Assembly: GCA_964235605.1 (NCBI GenBank)
Contig: CAXSCR010000006.1
Coordinates: forward strand, 1-64,000
DNA from: DATCRE01 sp964235605
Lineage (GTDB): Bacteria; Bacteroidota; Bacteroidia; Cytophagales; Cyclobacteriaceae
Direction of reading: 5' to 3'
DNA length: 64,000 bases
The translations under genes were made by a program, and so were the position numbers. Below are positions 1-7,897 of this stretch, piece by piece (the first letter of the stretch is position 1; every line of letters starts with the position of its first letter). Below the pieces are notes generated by a model. The model ran no database searches, was not told the origin of the DNA, and worked only from the letters and a program-made list of their open reading frames with translations.

Positions 1-1
1 T

Positions 2-91
2 GCTCGAACAAATTCCCATCTCACGGATTTAGCACAGCGCGATACAAGCGATTTCGTTGAAAAAGTAGGGCACATAAATATCTTGCATTAA
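2..91 (+). CDS. C-terminal end of an upstream protein (partial)
   Basis: An open frame runs in from the left edge and stops with TAA at 89-91, giving about 29 residues ending in FVEKVGHINILH. Codon use looks like real coding sequence and the other forward frames are not convincing. The gene would be read in the same direction as the SRAP gene that starts 22 bases later, so the two may be co-transcribed. The fragment is too short to assign a family, and that it is coding is inferred from codon use alone. Confidence 0.4.
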   Translation, partial: ARTNSHLTDLAQRDTSDFVEKVGHINILH

Positions 92-112
92 AAAAAAATC
101 GTAAATCGTAGC

Positions 113-811
113 ATGATTGAGCGGTACACCATCACATCCACGCCAGAATTACTTCAAGACAGGTTTAATGTCGATGTGCCTGACTTCTATAAACCAAACT
201 ACAACGCCTCTCCTACGCAGTTACTACCCGTTATCACAATTGATAGTCCCCAGGGTGTTTCGTTATTTTATTGGGGCGAAATACCGGGATGGGCGAAAAA
301 CAAAACACCTGGTGAAAAAATAATTAATGTGCGGGTTGAAGCACTTGCTGACAAGCCTGCCTTAAAAAAATCAATAATGAAGACCCGTTGCCTTCTGCCT
401 GCTGACGGTTTTTATGCCTGGAAAAAAGTAGGGAAGAAGACCACGATACCCTACCGCTTTGTTCTCGCCGATAACGCATTGTTTTCAATACCTGGAATAT
501 GGGAAGAGTTTGAAGATGAAGATGGAAATGAAATGCACACTTTTACAATCTTCACAATAGTAGCTAACGAATTGGTATCAACCATTCAGGAAAGGATGCC
601 CATTATTTTTGATAAAGCATCGGAAGAAGTATGGCTAAATAAATCAGCATCAGAAAGTGATATAACAAGTTTGCTAGTACCTTATCCTGCCGTTAAGATG
701 AATTTTTATCCCGTATCGCCGCGTATTAACGATGTAAGGGTGGATGCGCCCTCGTTAATCACGCCTACGCTTCCAGCAGATCAACATGGCAATCTTACGC
801 TTTTTGATTAA
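113..811 (+). CDS. SRAP-domain (YedK/HMCES-like) protein lacking catalytic residues
   Basis: The 232-residue product has the usual length and landmarks of the SRAP family, which caps abasic sites in single-stranded DNA through a thiazolidine bond to Cys2. Visible family marks are NYNASPTQ (29-36), YWGEIPGW (53-60), INVRVEA (71-77), PADGFYAWKK (96-105), RMP (161-163) and the late PVSPRIND (200-207). However, the start reads MIERYT where the family has MCGRY, so the catalytic Cys2 is Ile. GFYEW reads GFYAW (Glu to Ala at 102), and the His before D/E-R-x-P is Gln159. Only Asn72 of the catalytic set remains. No alternative upstream start would restore MC. It is probably a catalytically inactive paralogue or a divergent subfamily with a different DNA-binding role. 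Family membership is secure; function is not. Confidence 0.88.
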   Translation: MIERYTITSTPELLQDRFNVDVPDFYKPNYNASPTQLLPVITIDSPQGVSLFYWGEIPGWAKNKTPGEKIINVRVEALADKPALKKSIMKTRCLLPADGFYAWKKVGKKTTIPYRFVLADNALFSIPGIWEEFEDEDGNEMHTFTIFTIVANELVSTIQERMPIIFDKASEEVWLNKSASESDITSLLVPYPAVKMNFYPVSPRINDVRVDAPSLITPTLPADQHGNLTLFD

Positions 812-849
812 TAACTAATTGATTCAATTACTATAATTTAGTTGTGCGC

Positions 850-882
850 GTAAAATTGCATGACGGGTAAAATTGCATGACG
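850..882. repeat. two tandem copies of a 17-mer
   Basis: The unit GTAAAATTGCATGACGG occurs at 850-866, and its first 16 bases are repeated exactly at 867-882. It lies 40 bases after the SRAP gene stop and directly abuts the dispersed repeat at 883-975. No protein-binding role can be assigned. Confidence 0.8.
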
Positions 883-975
883 TTGTAGCGTTCTTTTACA
901 TGCCTCCAGAGAAATCTGCATGCATATAAAGGCTTTCTCGATGCACGAAGAAGATAAGTGACGCTGCGCGGAATT
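883..975 (+). repeat. dispersed intergenic repeat, copy A
   Basis: This segment matches 9474-9550 in the same orientation. Shared blocks are TGTAGCG near the left end, ATATAAA in the middle, CGATGCACG followed by AGAAG and TAAGTG, and CTGCGCGGAATT at the right end. The copies differ by short indels in the left half. The second copy lies inside a putative MITE-like element, so copy A may be a remnant of a related element. It holds no open frame. Confidence 0.65.
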
Positions 976-1031
976 GCGTTAAGCGCACAGAGTTAAATCC
1001 AATCTGTTAATTTGCCTTTTGTTATTGAACA

Positions 1032-1961
1032 TTAAAACCCATCATCTTTCTCCTCTTGATCAGGTGCTTTCTCATCGACGATAACTTCCTCTTCGGCTTG
1101 CTCCTCGTCTTTCTTTTTCTTTTCTTTTTTCTTCTTTGGATTCTCCTCCGTTAAAGCGGCATCTTCTTGCGTGGTTTCCTTAGCAGGTTTGTTCTTCCTC
1201 TTGAGGAATGAGAAAAATCCTTTCTTCTTAGGTTGCACTGGCTCAACAACTGGCTTGTCAGTCTCAAGGGTATCTACATAATCAAATTCTTCTTCATCGG
1301 TAGGTCTTTGTAAGCTGGTTGAATCAACCTTGTCTTTCTTCTTCCTTTTAAAGAGGTTCTTAAAGAATCCGCCTTTCTTTTCTTTTTTGTCTTTGTTTCC
1401 CTGCTGCATTTTTGCAATGCGCACATCGGGCAAAATGAGATGGTTTCTGAGATACCACATGTAGTTATCCTGATCAACATTTAAGCGAACTTCAACTACA
1501 TTGTATTTCATGCTATCGGCATCATATTTTAATAGCCTCACTTCCTTATCTTTTGTAACCATATAGATGCTATCCTCGCTAGTTTTAAGCGTGTCTGCTG
1601 GTTTACTAACATCCACAATGAATGTGCTATCTATAATTGAATTTGCTGCAGAGTCAAGCTCTTTTATCGAGACATAATCGTCCTTTAAAGAATCTGGCAC
1701 AATGGGATAAACCGGGATCATTTCCACTGTTCTCAAGCTTCTTTCCTTTTGTTGGTAAGTAGTAGCTTCCGCTATAAGAAACTTAGTTTTGCTCGCTGTT
1801 AATACCTTAGGCGTGGAATCACCAACAAAATAGCTGAATTTTTTACGTAGGGCGTCTTTATCATAGATAAATGCACTTTGGTAGGCAGGACAAACCAGAC
1901 GCTGGGTACAAGCGCCCAGCGCAATGAAAGCAACCAGAAAAACAATCAGTGCCCTTGCCAT
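1032..1961 (-). CDS. predicted lipoprotein with Lys/Glu-rich C-terminal half
   Basis: The first 18 residues form a lipoprotein signal: a basic start, a hydrophobic stretch and the lipobox LGAC with Cys18 as the lipidated residue. A conserved-looking segment CPAYQSAFIYD follows at 24-34. The middle (40-185) is a mixed alpha/beta stretch with no motif I recognise. The C-terminal 120 residues are very rich in Lys and Glu and contain two copies of an aromatic-basic motif, GGFFKNLFKRKKK (197-209) and KGFFSFLKRKNK (247-258), separated by acidic linkers. Such patches could bind anionic lipid or nucleic acid, but that is speculation. It is likely anchored in the periplasm or outer membrane. The gene stands alone on the minus strand. 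Function unknown. Confidence 0.7.
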   Translation of the reverse strand: MARALIVFLVAFIALGACTQRLVCPAYQSAFIYDKDALRKKFSYFVGDSTPKVLTASKTKFLIAEATTYQQKERSLRTVEMIPVYPIVPDSLKDDYVSIKELDSAANSIIDSTFIVDVSKPADTLKTSEDSIYMVTKDKEVRLLKYDADSMKYNVVEVRLNVDQDNYMWYLRNHLILPDVRIAKMQQGNKDKKEKKGGFFKNLFKRKKKDKVDSTSLQRPTDEEEFDYVDTLETDKPVVEPVQPKKKGFFSFLKRKNKPAKETTQEDAALTEENPKKKKEKKKKDEEQAEEEVIVDEKAPDQEEKDDGF

Positions 1962-2054
1962 TTGTAGGGTAAGTCGAATAAAAATAAAGAATTAGTAATA
2001 AGTATACTAATCATTTAGCTGTTGTAACCAGTTTTGAGCCAGTAATCTTGGTTT

Positions 2055-2408
2055 CTATGATAAAGCTAACGCTGATTTTTGACTTTTAGTGAGTGATGAG
2101 GCTACTAATTGATAAGAATTATCTATCCATTGACATAGGAGTTTATCGGGAATGGAGCCGTCATGGATAACGGTAATCCAGTGCTTTTTATTCATGTGGT
2201 AGCCCGGCTTAACAGCGGGGTGCTTTTCGCGGAGTTCAACTGCTATTTCAGGGTCGGCTTTGAGATTTACACTGGCAAAGGTTTCAATATCTGTTAAGGC
2301 AAACATCTTACCCATAACTTTAAAGACAAGCGTAGTCTCGCCGAACGGAAATTCTTCAGTGACGCACTTTTTTGAGAGGCAATAGTTTCTATAATATTCT
2401 ATATCCAA
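2055..2408 (-). CDS. MmcQ/YjbR family protein
   Basis: This 117-residue protein has the full length and signature blocks of the MmcQ/YjbR family, whose members share a small alpha/beta fold related to double-wing DNA-binding domains. The blocks are the acidic-aromatic FPFGETTLVFKVMGKMFAL (20-38), VNLKADPE (47-54), and the C-terminal VKPGYHMNKKHWITV (66-80) that contains the conserved His and Trp. Biochemical roles in the family are poorly defined; DNA binding is suggested by structure rather than shown here. The next gene on the same strand ends 4 bases upstream, so they probably share a transcript. Confidence 0.85.
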   Translation of the reverse strand: MDIEYYRNYCLSKKCVTEEFPFGETTLVFKVMGKMFALTDIETFASVNLKADPEIAVELREKHPAVKPGYHMNKKHWITVIHDGSIPDKLLCQWIDNSYQLVASSLTKSQKSALALS

Positions 2409-2412
2409 AGTT

Positions 2413-2628
2413 TTATAGCAGGCGTTTTACCACCAAATAAATAACACCTATAAGAAACACAATGATCGAAATTTTGTTGATGCCATGCATCATTCGGATG
2501 TTTATATTGTTAGGGCGTGCAGGATCTTTTTTACGAAAAAAATAACCACCAACTTCACCCATGCTGAAAAACTCTTTTAAGGAATTCTTTTTGCTTCCTA
2601 CTTTATGTTCTGCTAGCTGCTTTTCCAT
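2413..2628 (-). CDS. small single-pass membrane protein (DUF6728-like)
   Basis: This 71-residue protein has a polar, basic N-terminal half containing SLKEFFSMGEVGGYFFRKKDP (16-36) followed by RMMHGINKISIIVFLIGVIYLVVKRLL, whose last 23 residues form one membrane segment. The arrangement of YFFRKK, then a short loop, then MMHGIN and a single membrane helix is what I recall for a small conserved family in Bacteroidota (DUF6728); I could not verify this by search. The cytosolic face is probably the basic N-terminus. It lies 4 bases upstream of the MmcQ/YjbR gene and downstream of ispG on the same strand. Function unknown. Confidence 0.65.
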   Translation of the reverse strand: MEKQLAEHKVGSKKNSLKEFFSMGEVGGYFFRKKDPARPNNINIRMMHGINKISIIVFLIGVIYLVVKRLL

Positions 2629-2682
2629 GTCATTAAATTTTAAATCTATACCTAAAGTAAACCCGAATCTATATTCAGCCCC

Positions 2683-4674
2683 CTAAAACTTTTCAATAGT
2701 TGATGGATCAACCCAACTTCCTCCTTCTTTGATCAATCCAATTAATTCGTCAACAGCATTGGCTGAGGGAACGTTTCTTTTTACGACTTCTTTTCCTTTA
2801 TACAATGTTATTCTTCCCGGGCCTGATCCTACATAACCATAATCAGCATCGGCCATCTCACCCGGACCATTCACAATGCATCCCATAATGCCAATCTTTA
2901 CGCCTTTTAAATGATCGGTACGTTGCCTGATCATAGCGGTCGTTTCCTGAAGGTCAAACAAAGTTCTTCCGCATGATGGACATGAAATATACTCGGTCTT
3001 AGACATTCTGTTTCGGGTCGCCTGTAAAATTCCAAACGCGGTTTTATTACTTATATCTGCCCAGCGTTGTTGGTCTTCACGTGTAAGATTACTTTCGCCA
3101 ATGCCGAGCATTATACCATCACCAAATCCATCTATAAATAATCCACCCGCATCGGTTGATGCATGAATCCTAAAATGATCTTCAGCCATTTGTGCATAGT
3201 TTTTCATGATGATAACTGGCACATCAATTTGTTGATTAATTAACTCAAAAAATATTCTTCTTAACTCTGCCATGGCATGCTTGTTATCTGAATGTATAAC
3301 CGCCACCAAGGACTTGTCACGCTTTAATGTTTGAATAAATGACTCGTCTAATTCATCTAATGTAAAGCGTATAAAATTTATTTGGTTATGTTTTTCAACC
3401 GTAATAGAATAGGTCAATTTAGAAAACAACGGAATATGATTGACTTTATCTTCACTCAATTTCCATACATCATAGTCTCTAATTTCCTTTAAACCATTGG
3501 GTAACATAAAACCAATGGGCTTATTGCCTGTATAGACATAATCAGCACCCTGATCATTCATTCTCCATTTGTCAGGTTCGGGTAGATAGAAATGCCCAAT
3601 GCACCTGAGATCTTTGTAATCATGAACTTCAACATTACTCAGATTGGCAATAACCCGAGGCACATTATGTTGTCCACCAATATTTACAATTTCACGGCTT
3701 AGTCTCTTACTGTAAGCAAATGGATTAATCGGTGATTCTACAATAGATCTAATAGATTTATGATTAGCTCTTTGTACATATCGGTCAACCATAATTTGCG
3801 CAACAGGCGCTTCCTCTTCAGGCTCTTCTGTTAAAGAAACCCGAACAGTATCTCCCAATCCGTCTTCCAATAATGTTCCTATGCCTACCGCCGATTTTAT
3901 TCTTCCATCTTCACCATCGCCTGCTTCCGTAACACCCAGATGTAATGGATAAGGCTTTAAACCTTCAGCATCTAATTTGTTAACCAGCAGCCTATATGCC
4001 TCCACCATGATTTGTGGGTTGCTAGATTTCATTGACAATACGATGTTGTAATAATTTAAATCTTCACAGATACGCAAAAATTCCAATGCCGACTCAACCA
4101 TACCCAATGGTGAATCACCATAACGACTCATAATTCTATCAGACAACGAGCCATGGTTCGTACCAATGCGCATGGCTGTTCCATACTCCTTACAAATTTT
4201 AATTAATGGCGTAAACTTCTGGCGAATTCTACTAAGTTCTGCTTCATAGGTAGCATCTGTATATTCTATTTCTTCAAAACGTTTTTTATCAGCGTAATTG
4301 CCTGGATTAATTCTAACTTTTTCTACGATGCGTGCTGCAAGCTCAGCTGCATTAGGCGTAAAATGGATGTCTGCAATAAGCGGAACGGTATATCCGCGTA
4401 AGCGTAACTCCTTCTTGATAGCTTCTAGGTTTTGCGCTTCCTTCATACTTGGCGCTGTGATCCTAACATATTCACAGCCAGCCTTCACCATACGAATGGT
4501 TTGTTCAACTGAACCCATTGTATCCATGGTATCGATGGTAGTCATAGACTGCACCCGAATAGGGTTATTGCCTCCCATTGCCAAATCACCAACTTTTACC
4601 TCGAGTGATTTACGCCGACTGTATTGTACAAGGCTGTTACAGTATTTTTTTAACGACGCGATTTGTGGATTCAC
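2683..4674 (-). CDS. ispG: (E)-4-hydroxy-3-methylbut-2-enyl-diphosphate synthase (IspG/GcpE), long form
   Basis: IspG reduces methylerythritol cyclodiphosphate to HMBPP in the MEP route to isoprenoids, using a [4Fe-4S] cluster. At 663 residues this is the long form known from plants, Chlamydia and Bacteroidota, which carries an extra domain between the TIM barrel and the iron-sulfur domain; most proteobacterial enzymes have about 370-400 residues. The barrel covers roughly 20-290, with VKVGDLAMGGNNPIRVQSMT near the start and the segment ending RVSLTEEPEEE. The insertion runs about 300-540. The C-terminal cluster ligands are visible as CPSC (Cys565 and Cys568) and GCIVNGPGE (Cys599, with Glu606 as the conserved acid). 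The gene reads alone on the minus strand. Identification is firm. Confidence 0.97.
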   Translation of the reverse strand: MNPQIASLKKYCNSLVQYSRRKSLEVKVGDLAMGGNNPIRVQSMTTIDTMDTMGSVEQTIRMVKAGCEYVRITAPSMKEAQNLEAIKKELRLRGYTVPLIADIHFTPNAAELAARIVEKVRINPGNYADKKRFEEIEYTDATYEAELSRIRQKFTPLIKICKEYGTAMRIGTNHGSLSDRIMSRYGDSPLGMVESALEFLRICEDLNYYNIVLSMKSSNPQIMVEAYRLLVNKLDAEGLKPYPLHLGVTEAGDGEDGRIKSAVGIGTLLEDGLGDTVRVSLTEEPEEEAPVAQIMVDRYVQRANHKSIRSIVESPINPFAYSKRLSREIVNIGGQHNVPRVIANLSNVEVHDYKDLRCIGHFYLPEPDKWRMNDQGADYVYTGNKPIGFMLPNGLKEIRDYDVWKLSEDKVNHIPLFSKLTYSITVEKHNQINFIRFTLDELDESFIQTLKRDKSLVAVIHSDNKHAMAELRRIFFELINQQIDVPVIIMKNYAQMAEDHFRIHASTDAGGLFIDGFGDGIMLGIGESNLTREDQQRWADISNKTAFGILQATRNRMSKTEYISCPSCGRTLFDLQETTAMIRQRTDHLKGVKIGIMGCIVNGPGEMADADYGYVGSGPGRITLYKGKEVVKRNVPSANAVDELIGLIKEGGSWVDPSTIEKF

Positions 4675-4710
4675 AAGACTTTATTTTACACCAAAATTAA
4701 TCAATTTGAA

Positions 4711-4905
4711 TTAGGCATTCTGCAGCATTTAGGCATTAGTTTAGGCATGGGCTATTGGGCATTAGGCATTAGACATTAGGGACTGGGCATTAGGGCGATT
4801 TTTTGATGATCATCAAGTTCGTTTATAAACACATGGAATGAGTTATCAGTCAAACTAGTTTACCGCTAAACCCCTAGTCCCCAATGCCTCAATGCCCAAT
4901 GCATA
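4711..4905. repeat. GGGCATTAGGCATTA-type intergenic repeat with inverted arms
   Basis: The gap between ispG and the SDR contains many copies of the unit (G)GGCATTA/T between 4711 and 4795, then about 75 bases of unrelated sequence, then the unit in reverse orientation at about 4869-4905 (AATGCCTCAATGCCCAATGC). The left and right arms can pair imperfectly. The loop contains the perfect 14-base palindrome TTGATGATCATCAA at 4803-4816. A second cluster of the same unit occurs at 54667-54760. No reading frame is present. Confidence 0.75.
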
Positions 4906-4908
4906 GCA

Positions 4909-5616
4909 TTACAAGTCTCCCAACTGGGGTCTCATTACTACTTCTTCCAAGACTGTTCTATCAGAGAGTTGGTAGGCTGCGAAGACGGTTTCGGCTACAT
5001 CTTCAGGTTTTATGAAACGTTCATCGGGTATGTCGACGCCGTCCCAGCTGGCTGTTTTTGTTGCGCCGGGGAGTACCGCTGTTACGCGGATGTTGAATTC
5101 TTTTAGCTCCTCACGTAGGCATTTTGAGAAACCTAGCATGGCAAATTTTGAGATGGCGTAAGATCCTCCATTAGGATAGGCTTGCATACTGGCGATGGAG
5201 CAGATATTAAAAATGTGTCCGGATTTTCTAGACTTCATGGCGGAAGACAGTCCACGCGTTGCGTAATATGCACTGTATAAATTTGTATTGATCATGCTCT
5301 CTAAGGTACCTTCAAGCTCTGTGCAAATTTCACCTGGAAGAAAATAACCTGCATTATTCACCAAGACATCTATCTTAAGATTTAAGTCTGATATACGTTT
5401 TGTGAACTCCTTAACTTGTACCTTATCCGACATATCGGTTTGATGCGTCCATACTTTTAGACCTGGATATTTTTGTTGAAGCGTATCTTGTAATGCTTGT
5501 AACTCGGCAGAATTTCTAGCGCATGTAGCAATATTATATCCAGCTGAAGCAAATCTTTCTATTATTGATCTTCCAATACCTTTTGTGCCTCCCGTTACGA
5601 CAATAAGTTTATTCAT
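4909..5616 (-). CDS. short-chain dehydrogenase/reductase (SDR)
   Basis: A classical SDR of 235 residues. The NAD(P)-binding glycine motif TGGTKGIG lies at 8-15, NNAG at about 87-90 stabilises the sheet, the catalytic Ser is in ICSIAS, and YAISK supplies the catalytic Tyr and Lys. The tail after PGATKTASW includes a short substrate lid. An Arg near the end of strand beta2 (CARN) suggests preference for NADPH, as in many SDRs; this is inference. The substrate cannot be told from sequence. The gene is flanked by the GGCATT repeat on its 3' side and diverges from the mlaE-like gene. Confidence 0.9.
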   Translation of the reverse strand: MNKLIVVTGGTKGIGRSIIERFASAGYNIATCARNSAELQALQDTLQQKYPGLKVWTHQTDMSDKVQVKEFTKRISDLNLKIDVLVNNAGYFLPGEICTELEGTLESMINTNLYSAYYATRGLSSAMKSRKSGHIFNICSIASMQAYPNGGSYAISKFAMLGFSKCLREELKEFNIRVTAVLPGATKTASWDGVDIPDERFIKPEDVAETVFAAYQLSDRTVLEEVVMRPQLGDL

Positions 5617-5683
5617 TGCTGATTTTCTATTTTAAAGTATCTTTAGCAAGTTAATAATAGCAGAGTTTTAACGAAGTGCTTGC

Positions 5684-6421
5684 ATGAAAGAAATTGGTCG
5701 GTATTTTATTTTCCTTGGAAACATGTTCTCCAATCCGGAGTCTTTCAAAACATATTACAAATTAGTGCTTGATGAATGCTTAAATGTGGGGACGGGTTCG
5801 CTCTTTCTTTTTATGCTAGTCTCTACATTTATTGGCGCAGTAACTACTGTGCAAACAGCATTTAACCTTGCTAACAGTCCGCTTATACCAAGCTATGTAA
5901 TTGCACAAGTTGTACGGGAGATGGTGGTGTTGGAATTAGCACCTACCATTATGGCATTAATTTATGCAGGCAAAGTTGGCGGTAGCATAGCAGGGGGACT
6001 GGGCACTATGCGTATCACCGAACAAATTGATGCACTCGAGGTGATGGGAATAAACTCCGTATCGTACCTCGTTATGCCAAAGATTATTGCCTCAGCTTTA
6101 ATGTATCCCCTACTCGTTATTTTTGCAGGAGTTTGTGGAATGGTGGGTGGATATTTAGTCGGTATGTTTACCGGTATTATTTCACCAACTGAATATATCT
6201 ACGGACTTCGTTCAGAATTTAATCCGTTTACAGTCACCTTTGCCTTAATTAAAGCATTTGTATTTGGATTTTTAATATCATCGATATCATCCTTCAAGGG
6301 ATATTATACACAAGGTGGTTCACTTGAGGTCGGCATTTCAAGTACAAATGCTGTAAAAAATAGTGTTATAGCTGTATTGATCTCTGATTATCTTTTAGCC
6401 CAACTATTACTAGGAAAATGA
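5684..6421 (+). CDS. mlaE: MlaE-family ABC transporter permease
   Basis: This 245-residue inner membrane protein belongs to the MlaE/TrnI permease family, which works with an MlaF-type ATPase and an MCE-domain protein to move phospholipids between inner and outer membrane. Hydrophobic segments span about 40-65, 85-110, 135-165, 185-205 and 220-240. The family marks are the cytoplasmic loop GGLGTMRITEQIDALEVMGI (103-122) and the C-terminal GYYTQGGSLEVGISSTNAVKN. The 3' end overlaps the next gene by ATGA, so the two are translationally coupled. No MCE (MlaD) gene is present nearby, so that partner must be elsewhere. The gene symbol is by family. Confidence 0.93.
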   Translation: MKEIGRYFIFLGNMFSNPESFKTYYKLVLDECLNVGTGSLFLFMLVSTFIGAVTTVQTAFNLANSPLIPSYVIAQVVREMVVLELAPTIMALIYAGKVGGSIAGGLGTMRITEQIDALEVMGINSVSYLVMPKIIASALMYPLLVIFAGVCGMVGGYLVGMFTGIISPTEYIYGLRSEFNPFTVTFALIKAFVFGFLISSISSFKGYYTQGGSLEVGISSTNAVKNSVIAVLISDYLLAQLLLGK

Positions 6422-7167
6422 TTAAGATAGAGAACATAACCAAATCGTTTGCTGGCAAAACCATATTGAATGGTGTTAGCGGCACTTTTGAAAAAGGCAA
6501 ACCCAATCTTCTTATTGGCGCCAGCGGTACAGGCAAAAGCGTATTATTAAAGTGCATTGTTGGGTTGGTTAAACCTGATAAGGGTACGGTGTTCTTCAAT
6601 GGCCGTGATTTTACCAATGGCAATCAGGAGACAAAAACTGAAATTAGAAGAGAGATAGGCATGCTATTTCAAGGAGGGGCATTGTTTGATTCCAAGAATG
6701 TCGAAAACAATGTCATGTTCCCGCTCGATGTTTTAACTAAAATGCAGCGCGAAGAGAAATTAGAACGTGCCAATTTTTGTCTTAAACGCGTTGGACTTGA
6801 AAATGCAAATAAAAAAATGCCCTCTGAATTAAGCGGTGGTATGAAGAAGCGCGTTGGCATTGCCCGCGCTATTGTTAATAATCCAAATTATCTTTTTTGT
6901 GATGAGCCAAATTCAGGCCTTGATCCTCAAACGTCTATTCTCATTGATGAATTGATTCAGGATATCTCTGAGGAGTTTAACATCACCACCATTGTAGTAA
7001 CCCACGATATGAATTCTGTTATGGGCATCGGTGAAAAAATAATGTTCATTTTTAAAGGTGAAAAATTATGGGAAGGTCCTAACACAAACATTACCCATTC
7101 GGGGGTTAAAGAACTCGATGACTTTGTATTTGCCAATAAGGTAATGAGCTCTCTACGTAATAAATAA
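6418..7167 (+). CDS. mlaF: MlaF-like ABC transporter ATP-binding protein
   Basis: A 249-residue cytoplasmic ATPase that would power the MlaE-type permease. The Walker A motif GASGTGKS is at 34-41, the Q-loop LFQGGALFDS follows, the signature LSGGMKKRVGIARAI and the Walker B segment LFCDEPNSGLDP are intact, and the switch His lies in VVTHDM. The Q-loop form FQGGALFDS is characteristic of the lipid-importing MlaF group. Its ATG overlaps the permease stop codon. Nothing suggests damage, and the permease-ATPase order is as in other Bacteroidota. Confidence 0.94.
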   Translation: MIKIENITKSFAGKTILNGVSGTFEKGKPNLLIGASGTGKSVLLKCIVGLVKPDKGTVFFNGRDFTNGNQETKTEIRREIGMLFQGGALFDSKNVENNVMFPLDVLTKMQREEKLERANFCLKRVGLENANKKMPSELSGGMKKRVGIARAIVNNPNYLFCDEPNSGLDPQTSILIDELIQDISEEFNITTIVVTHDMNSVMGIGEKIMFIFKGEKLWEGPNTNITHSGVKELDDFVFANKVMSSLRNK

Positions 7168-7233
7168 GACGTTTTAAGCACTATTCCATCCTTTCCATCA
7201 GTTTAAGAAAAAGCAATAAATAGTTTCATTTAT

Positions 7234-7251
7234 AGATACCAATCGGTATCT
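7234..7251. promoter_or_regulatory. TetR-type operator in front of the regulator gene
   Basis: AGATACCAATCGGTATCT is an inverted repeat with 7-base half-sites AGATACC/GGTATCT around AATC. It ends 6 bases before the ATG of the TetR gene, so a bound repressor would sit across the start of the transcript. The same half-site recurs at 7861-7884. Seen in sequence; the regulator match is inference. Confidence 0.85.
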
Positions 7252-7257
7252 TTACAA

Positions 7258-7848
7258 ATGCGCAATCCAGAGCTTACCAAAGAAAAGATCTTGAAAAAAT
7301 CGGGATTGTTGTTTAATACGCAGGGCTATAAAGCTACTTCTATTAGCAACATCACGGATGCCACTGGATTTACCAAAGGTGCGATCTACCGCCACTTTGA
7401 AAGCAAAGATGTATTGGAAGTGGAAACACTTTTCCATCTTTCAAATATCATGTTTGAAAGTATGCGCAATGTTATTAAGGAGAAAATGAACGCTCCGGAT
7501 AAGTTACGCGCCGTTTGTACATTCTTTGAAACCTATATAACAAATCCCCCAGTAAAAGGTGGTTGCCCTTTATTAAATGTTGCGATTGAAGCTGATGACG
7601 CTCATCCCTTACTTCGTAAAGCTGCATTAAAAGTTATGGATACGATGCGTACAGCACTCATAGGCATTTTAGATAATGGTGTTAAATACAAACAGCTCAA
7701 GCCGGCAATCAATAAAGAGTTTTATGCTACGATAATTATTGCATCTCTAGAGGGAGCCATTATGATGAGCAAACTGCGTGGTAACGATCAAGATATCAAC
7801 CATGTTTTAAAACATTTAGAAAGTCTTATTCAAGAAATCACGTTGTAA
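7258..7848 (+). CDS. TetR/AcrR family transcriptional regulator
   Basis: The N-terminal 50 residues form a standard TetR helix-turn-helix (ISNITDATGFTKGAIYRHFESKDVL, about 24-48), and the remaining 140 residues form an all-helical ligand and dimer domain. The segment PVKGGCPLLNVAIEADDAHP is typical of the YxaF-like subgroup. It most likely represses itself through the palindrome at 7234-7251 and the downstream hydrolase gene through the near-identical palindrome at 7861-7884. The inducer is unknown. It starts 90 bases after the mlaF-like gene, but the operator and intergenic gap argue for its own promoter. Confidence 0.93.
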   Translation: MRNPELTKEKILKKSGLLFNTQGYKATSISNITDATGFTKGAIYRHFESKDVLEVETLFHLSNIMFESMRNVIKEKMNAPDKLRAVCTFFETYITNPPVKGGCPLLNVAIEADDAHPLLRKAALKVMDTMRTALIGILDNGVKYKQLKPAINKEFYATIIIASLEGAIMMSKLRGNDQDINHVLKHLESLIQEITL

Positions 7849-7860
7849 TTTTTTTAACCA

Positions 7861-7884
7861 ATTAGATACCAATTGGTATCTAAT
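7861..7884. promoter_or_regulatory. TetR-type operator in front of the hydrolase gene
   Basis: A perfect 24-base palindrome with half-site ATTAGATACCAA. It contains the same AGATACC/GGTATCT half-sites as 7234-7251 with the same 4-base spacing. It lies 13 bases upstream of the alpha/beta hydrolase ATG, which suggests that the hydrolase is the main target of the TetR protein. Confidence 0.88.
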
Positions 7885-7897
7885 AAAAAAGAAAAGT

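Noticed and set aside
4298..4714. Open frame on the plus strand opposite ispG
   Set aside because: It lies wholly opposite the well-conserved catalytic barrel of ispG, has biased composition and no family similarity; it is a shadow of ispG.
4711..4905. The GGCATT clusters as a CRISPR array
   Set aside because: Units are too short and irregular, spacers are not unique 25-40-base sequences, and no cas gene is present.
5684..7167. A complete Mla system here
   Set aside because: Only permease and ATPase are present; there is no MCE-domain (MlaD) gene in the window.
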